Assembly (NCBI RefSeq): GCF_002865645.1
Contig: NW_020194686.1
Coordinates: 372,001 to 436,000 of the forward strand
Source: Hyaloscypha bicolor E
Lineage: Eukaryota; Ascomycota; Leotiomycetes; Helotiales; Hyaloscyphaceae
DNA length: 64,000 nucleotides
Reading direction: 5' to 3'
The position numbers and the translations under genes are program-made. Under the pieces are notes generated by a model, which worked only from the letters and a program-made list of their open reading frames with translations, was not told where the DNA came from and made no database searches. Positions 24,055 to 36,317 of this stretch are shown in pieces (the stretch's first letter is position 1; each line of letters begins with the position of its first letter).

Positions 24055-27000
24055 ATACATCTTCAGTACTTTGGACTGATAATATAACATCCTCTTGCTC
24101 AGCTTTCCATATAACTAAAGATTCGCAAGATAATAGTATATCTGGATAATTAAGTCCCAAGACACGTTTCCGTAATTGTATACATTCTTCCATAAGTCTT
24201 ACAGCTTCTGTTTCTCTGCCAGTTGCTTTCTACGTAAATGCCAGATTATTCATACTAGTCAGTATAGAAGGTTGGTCGGCCCCGAGTTTCTTCTTACTCG
24301 TTTCTATTACCTGCAGTGTGTCAAAAAAAAATCAAGGCTAGTTAATTATAGTTGATTATGATTTGATTCAGTAGATTTTGACTTGATTTGATTTGATTAT
24401 GATTATAATTAATTATAATTAACTATAATCATTACGTAATACTAAGAAAACTTGAATTTCTCAAGTAACTTAAATAATTATTAAATAACTAATAGCTATA
24501 TTAATAAGATATAAACAAAGCTTATAAAATGTATATAAGAGTATAAAGCTAGTCTAAATCTGGTATAAAAAACTGGTTATCCTCCTTAGAAACCTCTTCT
24601 TTATCTTTTTTATTCTTATTTTCTGCTTTTTTTATTCCTCCCTACTTTGAGGGATATTAAGATTAATTAAAGATTATTGAGACATTTTCGAATATATCGA
24701 GTAAAAATAAGTAAGTTTATAGTCTAAAGCTTCTTAATTGGAGCTATAGTTATTGAGATATTTATATATAAAATAAAAGGAAAGGAAATAACTTGAGGAA
24801 AATCACTTATTTATATATAAAGCCTCTAGAATCTAGAAGATTCTTTAATAAGCGTCTAATTAGATATAACCCCCTAATATTAAAGCGCCCATTTGTGAGA
24901 GGGCCTATTTTTAACTATTTTATTTATAATAATAAGATTTATAAGGTAGCGAGAAATTACGAGAAAATCGAGGAGGTTTTAGCGCTTTCGGCTAGTGCCG
25001 CTTCGCTTGCCAAGCGGCACGATACCCGATTTAGTAAGGAGCACCTTAAGCGATACCGGATACGGGCTAGCCTAAGCCTTATTTTAGCCTTATTTCGCTT
25101 TTCTAATCTCCGAGCGTACGTGCACGGTCACGTGACTAAATAATCAACTATAATCAACTATAGTTAATTATAGTTGATTATAATTTGATTAAGTAGATTT
25201 TGACTTGATTTGATTTGATTCAGAGGCGATAATCAAATCAAGCTAAATCATTTGATATACTGATTACCTGTACCTTTAACTCTTCAGCAGCATCCAATCG
25301 GCCTTGCTTCTAGTATATCGACGCTAGGCTGGATATACTAGTCAGCGTATATGGATGGTTCGCGCCGAGTTTCTTCTTGCGAGTCTCTACCACTTGTATA
25401 AATAGCTCTTTAGCAGCGTCCTACCGGCCTTGCTTCCGGTATATCAACGCCAGGTCGGCTTCACTAGTCAGCGTATCTGGATAGTCCGTACCGAGTTTCT
25501 TTTTACGAGTCTCTATCACTTGTATAAACAGCTCTTCCGCAGTATTCCATTGCCCCCTAAGCTTATATACCAAGCCTACTATTACTATACTATCTAGCGT
25601 ATTATTATACTCTCGATTAAGGATCTTTTTTCTAACTTTCATTACTAGAACGGATATCTTCTCTGCCTCTATACCCTTCCCTATTCTCTATACATACTAT
25701 ATTGCCTTATAGAGTATTAATGCCCAGTTACTTAATAAGTCTCGTTCTTCCGGTTATTGTACTACTACTAATTATATATACGGGAAAAGTTCTCGATATT
25801 TAGGCTAGTTCTCGTAACTTCCTATTAGGAACTCGGTATAAAGAGTCTTGAAATAATGTTACTTCTACTATTCTAGCTACCCGTTAGTTTCCATCCATGT
25901 TCTTGTCGCTAGTTGTACTAGCGCATGCATCTCGAATATAGATTGTATCTTAGAAATAGAGATAAACGAGTAGTTTCCTAGTATTAGTACATTGTCCTCA
26001 AATTCATCTATTTGCTTATTATTCGTACTGTCCCGTTTCCCACCTCTATAGCGGTCTCTGTTATAATGAAAAAGTGCCAGCCACTGGATTCCCCGAAAAG
26101 GCTTCTTCTGCGGACTGGTTTTGTTTTTGACTTGACTTCGAACCAGAGATTCAGGAATCTCTTACCGGTCACACAAGCTCATTAGTGCTAGCAAACTAGC
26201 TGCCGACGGCCTGATGTGGTATAGGTAAGTAAAGGAGATATGCCATATAATAATAATAGAATTCTTGGCTTCTTTATCTTTTTAAAGATGTCCTGCTTTA
26301 TTGTCTAGGAGACTTATCTTCTTGCGGTCGCTCTTCTGAAAGTCTTATAGGTATTGCCTTACGGAATAGTGCAATTCCCTTTGAGAGATATAAGCTGCCG
26401 CCTGAATAATAGCAAGTGGCATAAACTCGAGTACCGCTATAAGCTCAGTAATATTATTACTATTATTATACCTTTCTAGCTTGTTCTTAAAAAGTATTAG
26501 TATATTTGCCCTGTCTATCGGTTTAACTATAATAATATCGCGCTATTCTACTAATTCTAGCGCAGTGCTTTTGCTTCGTATTATAATAAGAATTAATCTA
26601 TTCGGGTATTACGGGAGATTATTGAAAAATAATCGATATATTAATGGAAAATCGATATATTAGAGGTTGACAGTCTGTAGAATAACTAGATACAAGAGAG
26701 TGAAGTGTAAGAACAGATGGAAAAGTGTCTAAAGTAAGGGACTTATTCCTATTACCCTTTGGCAATATTAGTAATACCGAGCTCCCTTTCTCCGATATAT
26801 TATTAATTAGCTAATAAATCAAAAGTAATTAAAATAATGATATACTAGTAAGCTTAGTAAGCTCGGCGAGTAATACATAACAAATGAGAATAGAGAACCC
26901 TAAATTAGTAATTAAACCTAGTACTAGAAGGACTAGTAAGCTAGCTATAGTAGTATACTAATTTTAATAGAGATAATTAACGAGCGGTTATAAGTTCCTA

Positions 27001-27735
27001 TTGCCTTTACCATTTATTTGCCCCTCTTAACCAGTGCTTTATATCTTAATAAGAAAGCCAGTATTATCTATATTAATAAGTATAAGAAGCCACTTTCCTT
27101 TCTTATTATTACTTAGCCAGTTATATACGACCTAGAAAATATTGGCCGTTGGATTCTGCCGCCCGCAGACCTTGATACGGTCCGTAATATCTCGAAAGCT
27201 CTGCTTAAACCGGGCCGTATTACTTGTATAAACCCAGAATACCTATGTCTCTCGTAAGCGGTCTCGAGTTTAATAGGCGTATTTAATGGCAACTTACGAC
27301 TTGCTTTATAGTAGTTAGCAAAGCTATCTGTATTAATAAGAGCAATTACACCTACCCAATACTGCCTAGGCCAATAAGTGCGGTTCGAGATCCTAATATA
27401 GTATATTTCTACTAGATCTAATCAAGTATCTCTTGCTCGACAAAGTCTGTATCGTAACTAAAGGGTATAATAATCGACGGGTTCGGTAGTGTCTCCGGTC
27501 GTTCTTAGGCGGGGTTATTATTAGCGCCGGTTAGCTTGGACCCTTATAACTTACCTGGAGAGGTATAATAATGGAACTTAGTATTTACTGGGCCGTAAAT
27601 TATTCCGGCTTGGAATCCGGAGTTGGTGGGGTCAAAAGATATGGCGGATGCTATTATAGTAGAGTAGTTTGGTAATAAAGTATAGTAGCTGAGTGTATTA
27701 ATATACTTATAGTTCGCGACTTTTAGCTGCAATGA
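24055..27735 (-). pseudogene. NLR-type STAND protein remnant: motif, NB-ARC, TPR (split by hAT insertion)
   Basis: Family: fungal NB-ARC/TPR proteins, which act in non-self recognition and regulated cell death. Reading the minus strand: an NSGFQAG motif with a G-P-V-N-T tail (about 27600-27660); a 51-bp intron-like segment (27504-27554, GTAAGT...CTAAC...AAG); an R-P-E-T-x-P-N-P-S linker, then a P-loop reading GLGSIGKS once the 52-bp intron 27304-27355 is removed; an F-W-V-Y-x-S-N-T-A-R-F block and W-L-L-I-L-I-N-I-D-N (Walker B with Asp to Asn) near 27070. About 300 extra bases lie between there and I-L-I-x-x-R-S and F-M-P-L-A-I-I-Q-A-A-A-Y at about 26400-26600. TPR units with E-T-R-K-K-K-L-G follow at 25270-25640. 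The last unit and C-terminus lie beyond the hAT insertion, at 24055-24305. Frameshifts and many TAG/TAA codons make it non-functional. TTG rather than ATG opens the first frame, so the true start is not known. Confidence 0.82.
24314..25262. mobile_element. Non-autonomous hAT-like transposon, 949 bp
   Basis: It begins CAGTGTGTCAAA and ends in the inverse of CAGTATATCAAA, so the TIRs match apart from transitions. The flanking 8 bp ATTACCTG is identical on both sides (24306-24313 and 25263-25270). The 8-bp duplication and CAGTG-type end identify the hAT superfamily. About 60 bp near each end (24338-24400 and 25163-25221; AGTAGATTTTGACTTGATTT shared) is repeated in direct orientation. One 116-codon open stretch (24793-25143) has no recognised domain. 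It carries GGTCACGTGACT at 25126. The insertion splits the TPR region of the NLR pseudogene. Confidence 0.88.
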
Positions 27736-28045
27736 CTTGAGGCTCGACTTTTAGCTGAACTTTGCAAGGCGATATGCCACGAGATAAATTCGTCTAGTAG
27801 GAAGAGTACCGTCTCGTCCCGGTACAGATTAGGCTTCTCGAGCAAGAATTCACATAGAGCGTCTAATATGAGAGGGGTAATGCTTCGGGGCCTCCTATAC
27901 TATTCGAAGGGGCTTTTATAGAGCCAAAATAACGAAGGTTTGACTATATCACATATACGGCACGCTTACTATAACCTATATCTTTAGCTATTTCGGTAGG
28001 AGGACAATTACTTAGGGTCATATTACGAATCTGTATATACTAAGG
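27736..28045 (-). pseudogene. Truncated Tc1-like transposase N-terminus
   Basis: The minus strand reads a Tc1/mariner-type DNA-binding region: P-T-E-I-A-K-D-x-G-x-S-K-R-A-V-Y, then after a frame change R-P-R-S-I-T-P-L-I-L-D-A-L, L-L-E-K-P-N-L-Y-R-D-E and F-L-L-D-E-F. The catalytic DDE part is missing. A 13-bp direct repeat, CGACTTTTAGCTG (27718-27730 and 27745-27757), lies at its junction with the NLR motif. It may mark the breakpoint of an insertion or deletion. Confidence 0.6.
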
Positions 28046-28264
28046 CTCTACGAGATTCGGTGCTATTCTGGGGAGTGGTATATGTGAGCGAGAGTATCAT
28101 TGTTATACTATTATTAAAAGGACAGAGCTCTATGATATAAGGGTTCATACACGTCTGATAACGAAGCAGTACATTCAAGCCCTTAGAGTCTTTCGCCCGT
28201 TGAATTCCAAAGATGTTACCGTTCAATTAAGAAATATACTAATCAGCCATAGCAATAATATAAT

Positions 28265-29130
28265 ATGTCTACTTGTTTCCAAAATTGATTCCACTCACTC
28301 CGCCGGTAATATTCCCAGCTTGAAAGCCCGAGTTCTAAGTACCGAAAGTCACTGTAATTGAACCGCTCTGGCTTCCCGCTGCTTTCGCAACAGCCTCTTC
28401 CTGCGACTTTAACAGCAGCTCACTCAGTAGTGTCTGCGATGCTTTCACCCCTTTAAGTTCTTCTTTAAGTTATCACAATACCTCACTTTTGCCTTCTATC
28501 GGTATAGCCACTTCCTTATTATTATTACTGAGGTTCATCTCTTTTACCTTGTTCTCTAATACTATTAGTTACTTATCTGCTATAGTTATAGTACCTTTAA
28601 CCTCATCCTACTTTATAGATATTATCTTCTTTATCTCCTCCGTAAGATGGGTATTACGGATAGAACTATACCTGTAGGAAGGTTAGCTCATCCTCTATAT
28701 TATATAGATGAACTGAAGCTACCTATAAGGCTATAACGCCGATAATGAGGATAATAGCGAGCTTACAGCTTTAAAGCTGCTCTAACATGGCCTTAACTTG
28801 GTCTTTCTTAAAGAATCCCACATTCGCTCGGTCCTGCCACACCAGCTTTCCATCTTCCGAGTATTTGGTCCACTTCTCGAGATCGGCCCTGAAAAGGTTA
28901 CATGCTTGCGTGCTGCTACTAATTGCTGTCTTCGATTACTCAGCTATATCTGTACCAAGTAAGCCCCATTCTCTCTCCTCTATACTTTGGAGCAATTTAA
29001 GTACCATATTAATAGAGTATATATCTTCCACCAGATGCTTAATGGTTTTAGGTGCGTCTTTGAGCTATTATAAGTCTTCCAGAACCCTATAGAGCTTCTG
29101 TATTAATTATAACTGGCTATAATTAATTAT
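28265..29130 (-). pseudogene. HeLo-like/STAND N-terminal domain remnant ending in an NSGFQAG motif
   Basis: The minus strand from about 29100 shows a helical fungal N-terminal domain of the kind placed before NB domains in STAND proteins: D-A-P-K-T-I-K-H-L, then S-T-Q-A-C-N-L-F, W-T-K-Y-S-E-D-G-K, D-R-A-N-V-G-F-F-K-K and Q-S-C-K-L-A (28740-29080). A charged, Lys/Glu-rich helix follows, with shifts and stops (28480-28720), then S-Q-E-E-A-V-A-K-A-A-G and an amyloid-like tail V-T-F-G-T-x-N-S-G-F-Q-A-G (28290-28400). A TAG comes five residues after the tail's last Asn-Phe. The tail motif matches the start of the NLR remnant. It was either the N-terminal part of that same gene or a separate effector gene next to it. 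RIP-type stops make it inactive; the true start codon is not visible. Confidence 0.65.
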
Positions 29131-29944
29131 AAATTAAGTAGATAAATAATAACTCGGTTAGATTAATATTTGAGATAATAATAGTTTTTTCTACTAATAA
29201 ATCTCCTTATAACTTATAGAGTTTATAATATATTACTATTATAATTTGTAGAATGCTTACGAATCTAATAATAATAGGAATTCGCCATATTATAGTACTA
29301 AGTAATTGCTTAAATTAGAGAAGAGAAAGCTATTAAATATACTCTCAGAACTATATAACTTTACTAATAATATTACTTAATATAATATTAACTCTATATT
29401 AAGACCCCGAAGTTATATAAGTATTGAAATCATTACTATAGCTTCTTTATTATTATTCTTCTTACCTATTCTTACTTCCCTCCTTATACTATTACTATCT
29501 TATTAGTTTCTTTATTAGTAGAGATCATAGTATTTTCTCTAACCTTTTTAGTTAGGCGGCTAATTTGAGTAGATACTATACTAGTTTTAGTCTCTTTTAT
29601 AAGGCATGCCTTGTAATTAAATCTCTAGCTCTTCCCTGACTTCATATCTCTCTTATTAATATAATTAGATATTATATACTTATAGTATAACTAGTAGTAT
29701 TATATTTTAAGTAATACTAATAATAATACTATATAATACTATTTATAAATAGTATTATAATTCATAATTATATAGAATATAGAAATATATATTATTTAAT
29801 TAATATATTATATTTAAATTATATATTAATAATATATAATATATTTTAAAAAAGGCAAATTAAAGTTTAAAATAAGTTTAAATTATATTACTTGAAATAT
29901 TTATTATCTTTAATTTAATATAATTTTACTATAATTAATATAAA
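29131..29944. other. AT-rich gene-free sequence
   Basis: Degraded sequence between the NLR locus and copia copy B. No gene, no element ends seen. Confidence 0.65.
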
Positions 29945-29949
29945 GTTAG

Positions 29950-30304
29950 TATTAGTATAGCTGTTCCTTTAGGAGTCACGTGCGCAGTCACGGGACACGG
30001 GACACGGGATATGAGTAATAGGACATGAGTAATAGGATATGGGTAATAGGATATAGGTAATAGGATATGGGATATGAGATATGGGTAATGGGATATAAGA
30101 TACGGGATATAGTTATATAACCTCGCGTCTTATTAGTAACTCGACTAGTAGACTAGATCTCTTTAGGCTTAGTAGATTTAGGGATCGCATATTAATATTA
30201 TAATACTATAATTCTTATTTTTAAATAATAATAACTTTACTAACTAATATAACTAGTATTTCTATACCTATATAATAATACTATATATTACTAGTAAACT
30301 AATA
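29950..30304 (+). repeat. 5' LTR of copia copy B
   Basis: 355 bp; longer than in copy A because the GGGTAATAGGATAT-type repeat array (about 29985-30110) has more units. GTCACGTGCG is kept at 29976. Confidence 0.9.
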
Positions 30305-30779
30305 CTAATTAGTTTATATATATAGATTAGAGAAGATTTTAGATTAGTCCTAAAAGTATTTAGTAACCTAAGACAAATCTAGTCTATTTTATATTAAAGG
30401 AAGGAACTACTTATTAACTTTACGAAAGTATTTAGTAGCTTATAGAGAAAACACCTAGCTCTTACTAATTAATAAGCGATTAGTTATTTAATTATCTATT
30501 TATTTAACTTCTATTATTTTTTAAAACTAACTTTTTTTGGCCCTAAGACTATTTTCTTGGAAACTATTTCTTTAACTTATATAATACCTATATTTACGGG
30601 AATACCTCTCCGGAATATATGTCCTATATATGCCCTTAAAGCTCCTTAACTACTACTTCGATTTTATTATTAAATTGAGTTCTTTGAGCTTTAGATCCTC
30701 CCGGAATTATAATATTTTACTTCCTAAATTTCTTATTATAGACGAAAATATTTAAGAGCAAAATATTTACTTTAATATC

Positions 30780-30890
30780 TTACTAGGTATCTGGGTATCT
30801 AATATCTAAATCAGGTATCTGGTATCTTAATCAGGTATTTAAACTAGGTATCTGGTATCTAAACCAGGTATCTAAACCAGGTATCTAGAT
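30780..30890 (+). repeat. GGTATCT/CTAAACC tandem array in copia B leader
   Basis: Degenerate tandem units equivalent to 2272-2365 in copy A, with a different copy number. Confidence 0.6.
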
Positions 30891-30959
30891 ATTTTTACTA
30901 CTAAATTCTTTTTATAAACTTACTATAAATTACCTTATTTTTAAATCCCTCCTGCCACG

Positions 30960-33900
30960 AATTATATATATATACTAGGAAGAACCTGAACTCGGTTTAA
31001 TATAGATACTAATAAGGGAAAGAAACTAATTGAGAAATAAAAGAATAGTATTAATCCGGTAATTATAATAAAGGCTAAACTTTAGAAATATATAATTACT
31101 AAGATATATTAGTATATCTTATATAGGAAAAGTAATAATAATCTATAAGATCTATTCTAGGATAACTTTAAAAACTTTAATATTATAGTATATAATCTAA
31201 TTAATTATATACTTATATAAAATCTTTGAGCCTAACTTTAGTATAATAGTATTTATATTAAATAGAATTATAGAAACCTTATTATTATATAATTCTTTAT
31301 TAACCTTACCTAAGAAAAGATAAAGAGTATATGAAATAAAGCTAATATTATTAATAATAATCTAATTAGAATAGATTTTCTTTAGGGATCTATTATATTA
31401 GTTTATCTTATTCTAGATAGAACTAGATATAAGGAAACTAGATAATCTTAGTCAAGAAATTAAGCTATCTATTTACTTTCTCTAAATTAAGGCTATTTAT
31501 TATTTTTACCTTTATTATTACTAGTATTATTACTAAACCCGAACTACTATTAATTAGTACCTACTATTTTTACTAGGAAGCTTATTAGGGAAGTAGTAAA
31601 GATATATTCCGAAATATAGAAATATAACGGAATTAATAATAGTTTTAATTATAAACTTACTATTTTCCTTAATATTTACTAATATATAAAGCTCCTAGAA
31701 AAGGCACTAGTAAGAACTTTTCTTACTATATTAAAGGAACTAGTATAAGACTACTTCTATAATAACTAGCTCTCGAGTCATATATATAAAGAGGCTTATA
31801 TAAATATCTATAGTTTCTTTAAAGGCCCCGGTTTCTATTATTGAAATTTAGATAAATAAAATACTATTACCTTAGTAATTATAATAATAAAGAACCCTAA
31901 AAAAAAAATATTTAAGCTTATCTAAATACTAATTAATAACTTATATAAATTATAGTATAGCCTTATTCCTGCCTTATAAAGTACTAAATTCCTATATAAT
32001 AAGATTATTACTTCCTATTAAGGTATACTAGTATACTAATATATAGTCTTAGACTCTCTTAATAATCTCGGCTAGCTTATTAATAAGCTCTAATTATCTA
32101 TTACTACCTATAAAAAAGAGTAATAAATTACTACTAAAACCTATTTTACTAATTAATAATACTATTCTCAAAATTCTCTAAACTATTATTTATTTAGAAA
32201 TTATTAATACGGACTTAGCCATAATTTCGGAACTTATAATAATTACTCTAAGCCCTATAATTATAATAATTATACTCTAAAATCATGTTTTATATATAAG
32301 AGACCCGAATATTACTTATAAAAGTATATACTAGAGAAATAAAAGGCTAAGAAAGCTTAATTTAAAAGTAGAAACATTTACTAATTTAGATCCCGAAATA
32401 TCCGTAACTTTAATAAATGCTTTAGTAGTACTTATATATAGTATATTACCGAATTTAAAAAAAAAGAAAATAATAAAAGTAGTAAGAATAAACTAGTAAG
32501 TAATACTTTTAAAGCCTTACTAGCAGAAATAAATAAAAGAAAGAAATATTACTCTAATTTCTATTTTATTTTTATTAAGAGCTTTCTAGCTATTTCTATA
32601 GCCCCTGCTTCTATTATTTCTATAATTAATACCCTTATAGATAATCTTATTTCTCTTTCCCTTATATACTAGATAATAGGCAAAAACCATACTTTAGAGC
32701 CTATTAAATAAATAAAAGATATCTAGATATTTATAATTAATAGTATATTAAGATATAATACTTATTACTTTTATAAAGTTATAATTAATACTAGAGTCTC
32801 TAGATTCTTAATTACTAGTTCTAACTAATTCCAAGCTTTATAATAGACTAATAGTAATATTATACTTATAAAGACTTTATTTCTATTTAGCTTAGCTAAT
32901 ATAAATAAGCTAGGAATTTACTTTAATAATCTTACTAATTATCTTATTATTTCTAATAAATGCTTTATACCTATAATATAATGTTTTAGATACTTTTTCT
33001 TACTTTGGAATATTGTTTTATAAAGCTTTATTTCCGAATTCTTTATTTATAATTCCTGCTTTCTTATAAAAATCAAATTATAATATTTATATTATTATTT
33101 TAGTTATTTATTTATTAGTAAGCTTTAAAATATACTAGAATAAGTAGGCTATAATATTAATATAAAAGCTCTTAAATATTTTGTAAAATACTATAAGTAA
33201 TACTAGAAATTCGAATAATTACCGGGATAATTTAAGTTTAATCTAAGAAATAATATTAGCTTTAATTACTTTATTATTATTAATATTTTCTATATTTCCG
33301 GTAAGCCTATATTTTATATTATTAATAAAGGCACTAGATATTAAGCCGGCTAATAGCTTTAAAATATTAGTATATTATATACTTGGGATACCCTAAAGTA
33401 GTATTAGATTAATACCTATTTAGGCCCTCCTAATTAGATTATAATAAATGCCGGAAAGCAGTTTACTAGTAAGAAGTTTATTTAGCTTATAAATACTATA
33501 GGAACTAAGATTAAAATTATTCCTATAGAAGCTTATAGTTTTATTAGAATTATAGAATGCTATTATAGCCCGATTTAATATACTTATCTTATTATTATAG
33601 CTAAAATTAATGGAATTAATAAGGATACTATATTTTAAATAGCTTTTAAGGCCATTAATAATTCTACTAAACCTAATAATATTATCCTAACTTTCTTGGT
33701 TTATAGTACTTTATCCTAAATAATTAAATATAATACCTTATTACTAATTATATTATAGTAATTAGTAGTACTTAAGAAAGTAATAGTAGAAATTTAGAAG
33801 CTTTAAGCTAGATACTAGATTATAAATACCCTAAATACCCGAAATAGTCCTAATATTACTAATATTTATGAATTTCCCTTAAATTCGGATATTCTTATAT

Positions 33901-35610
33901 AGTATAAAGGAAATACTAATTAACTTAGTAATTAGGATAGGCCATATAAGCTTATAGCTATTAATAGGGAGAACTATATACTAGCTCTATTATATAGTAA
34001 TACTACCTTTTACTTAACCTTTATAAAGCCTTTTTATATAGGGAATATTAAGGTTATTACTAATGGCCCTAAACCTAAACCTATTCCCGAACTTTATAGT
34101 AAGGCTAAAGGTAATATAGATATGATTTCTCTTATTATTCCCGCTATTTTACTAAAGTATAATAGAGAATATTCTTATAAGAACCCGGATATTATAGTAT
34201 TTCTATAAGATAATAACTTATATAAGAACTTTTATTAAGTTAAAGTTACTAGCTTTCTAGAAAAGGGCATATTTAAGATTACTTTTAGATCTCAGGTACT
34301 AAAGAAAATATATATCTTTAATTCCCGGTTTATTAATAAGATTAAGAATAAGGGTATAGAGAGAGAGTTTAAGAAATTAAAACTAGTTATTTAGGCTTAT
34401 AATAATAGTAAAAAATATATAATATTAATGTAATTATTTACTATTTAATATATTAGCTAGAGAATTATTCTTATTATTACTACTATAATAATAGATATTA
34501 TAGAGCTATATTTATATAATATTTCGTAAGCTTATATCTAATTAATAACCTTACTTAATTATAATTTTTATATTAACTTATCTTGCAAGCTTACTAGAGA
34601 GCTAAATCTAAATAATAATTTGGTTCTAAAGGTTATGAAATTACTATATAATATACCGGAAGCTAGGAATTACTAGTTTAAGACTTATTATTTCTACTAT
34701 ATTAATAAGCTTTCTATAAAATAGTTAACTTATAACCCTTGCCTTTTCTATAGTAAGTAATTCTTCGGAATTATTAGCCTTTAAACTAATAATACCCTAT
34801 TTATTAGAAATAATAATTTTGTAAAGATAAAGTAACTAAAGCTCTAAGAAACTAAGTTCTTGGCTAAGAAGTATAAATGCCTTACTATTAATTATAATCT
34901 CAAGTTTAACGGAAATATTATTTATATAAATACTACTAGAATTACTCTTATATAGAAATACTAGTATTAAAACCTCCGAACTATTTCTATAAAGAATACT
35001 ACTATTATAAGTAATAGGGGCACTATTTATTAAGATCTCTTTATTAAGGACTAATATATTACCTAATATACTAAAGAAATATATATTATATTAATCTATT
35101 AACTAGAAGCTTTATATGACCTATTAATTATTATTTAAGCTATTAAATTCTCGGAAACTAATATAAAGGCACTTAATAAGCGTATTTAATAGTAAATTAA
35201 GAATACTACTAGAGAACTAAGATTCGTAAAGCTAGTAAAGAAGTTCTTATATTTAATTATTTTTACGAATGCTTTATTTATAAATAATAGAGATCTCTTT
35301 TCCTAAATTAGATATATTATAGTTCTAGTAAATAGAACTAGATATACTAATATTATTTACTAGTTCTTTACTAAATATAAGAGAGTTACTAGAAGCATTC
35401 TAGCTTTAGAACTTTATAGTATAGCTTATGGCTTTAATATAGGCGCTTTAGTTAAATTTATAATTAATAGAATACTAGAAATAGAACTATTACTAGTAGT
35501 CTATATAAATTTAAAGTTATTATATAAATGCCTTATTAAATTGGGAACTACTTAAGAAAAGTATCTAATAATTAATATAATATGTCTTTACTAGGTATAT
35601 AAATAATAAG
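30960..35610 (+). pseudogene. copia gag-pol polyprotein remnant (copy B)
   Basis: Domain order as in copy A: gag with Cys-to-Tyr zinc knuckle (about 32280-32330), protease (about 32765), integrase (about 33110-33860), RT (about 34350-34870) and RNase H (about 35410-35600). Stops of the RIP type throughout, none of the domains open end to end. Confidence 0.83.
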
Positions 35611-35799
35611 AGATTATAGAAATTAAATAGATTAAGGGAGAATTAAATCCTACTAATTCTATAACGAAATTAAAGCTAATAAATGCCCTTAAGTACCTAA
35701 TTAATACGAATATTATATAATTAGATATAAAGGAATAAGTTAAGTATAAATAGGGCGGGAAATAAATATATAAGATAGGAGGATATTATGAGAGGAGAA

Positions 35800-35835
35800 G
35801 TCACGTGCAAAAGGCCGCGGCCTTTAGTATATAAC
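35800..35835. repeat. 36-bp palindrome centred on AAAGGCCGCGGCCTTT (copy 2)
   Basis: Left arm GTCACGTGCAAAAGG is preserved intact; the right arm has been changed to TTTAGTATATAAC. Same position relative to the 3' LTR as in copy A. Confidence 0.85.
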
Positions 35836-35957
35836 TAAAATCTCGGAAGTAATATAGATATATAAAGTGTTTGGGAAATCTAATATTAGGCCGGATTAGG
35901 GAATTTGTATGTAATTAGAGGGAAATACTATTTTTCGCGTTTTTAGAGAGTTTCTAG

Positions 35958-36312
35958 TATTAGTATAGCTATTTCTTTGGGAGTCACGTGCATAGTCACG
36001 GGATACGGGATACGGGACATGGGTAATAGGATATGGGTAATAGGATATGAGTAATAGGACATGAGTAATAAGATATGGGATACGGGATATAGGTAATAAG
36101 ATATGGGATACGAGATATAGTTATATAACCTCGCATCTTATTAGTAACTCGACTAGTAGACTAGATCCCTTTAGGCTTAGTAGATTTAGGAATTACATAT
36201 TAATACTATAATACTATAATTCTTATTTCTGAATAATAATAACTTTACTAACTAATATAACTAGTATTTCCATATCTATATAATAGTATTATATATTACT
36301 AGTAAACTAATA
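35958..36312 (+). repeat. 3' LTR of copia copy B
   Basis: 355 bp, same length and repeat expansion as its partner, as expected of two LTRs made from one template. GTCACGTGCA at 35982. Confidence 0.9.
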
Positions 36313-36317
36313 ATTAG

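Larger units (their letters stand above)
29950..36312 (+). mobile_element. Ty1/copia LTR retrotransposon, copy B (RIP-inactivated, complete ends)
   Basis: Same family as copy A: 355-bp LTRs with TATTAG...CTAATA ends. The 5-bp flanks GTTAG (29945-29949) and ATTAG (36313-36317) differ by one G-to-A transition. It is collinear with copy A through gag, protease, integrase, RT and RNase H but lacks about 115 bp around 32865. The protease Asp is again Asn (about 32780) and the RT Asp pair is Asn-Asn (about 34793). Copies A and B differ almost only by transitions, so RIP acted on each separately. Confidence 0.93.

Noticed and set aside
24793..25143. 116-codon plus-strand frame
   Set aside because: Lies wholly inside the hAT-like element and contains no recognised domain; noted there instead of as a gene.
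28787..29092. 101-codon plus-strand frame
   Set aside because: Antisense to the HeLo-like domain remnant, which explains its openness.
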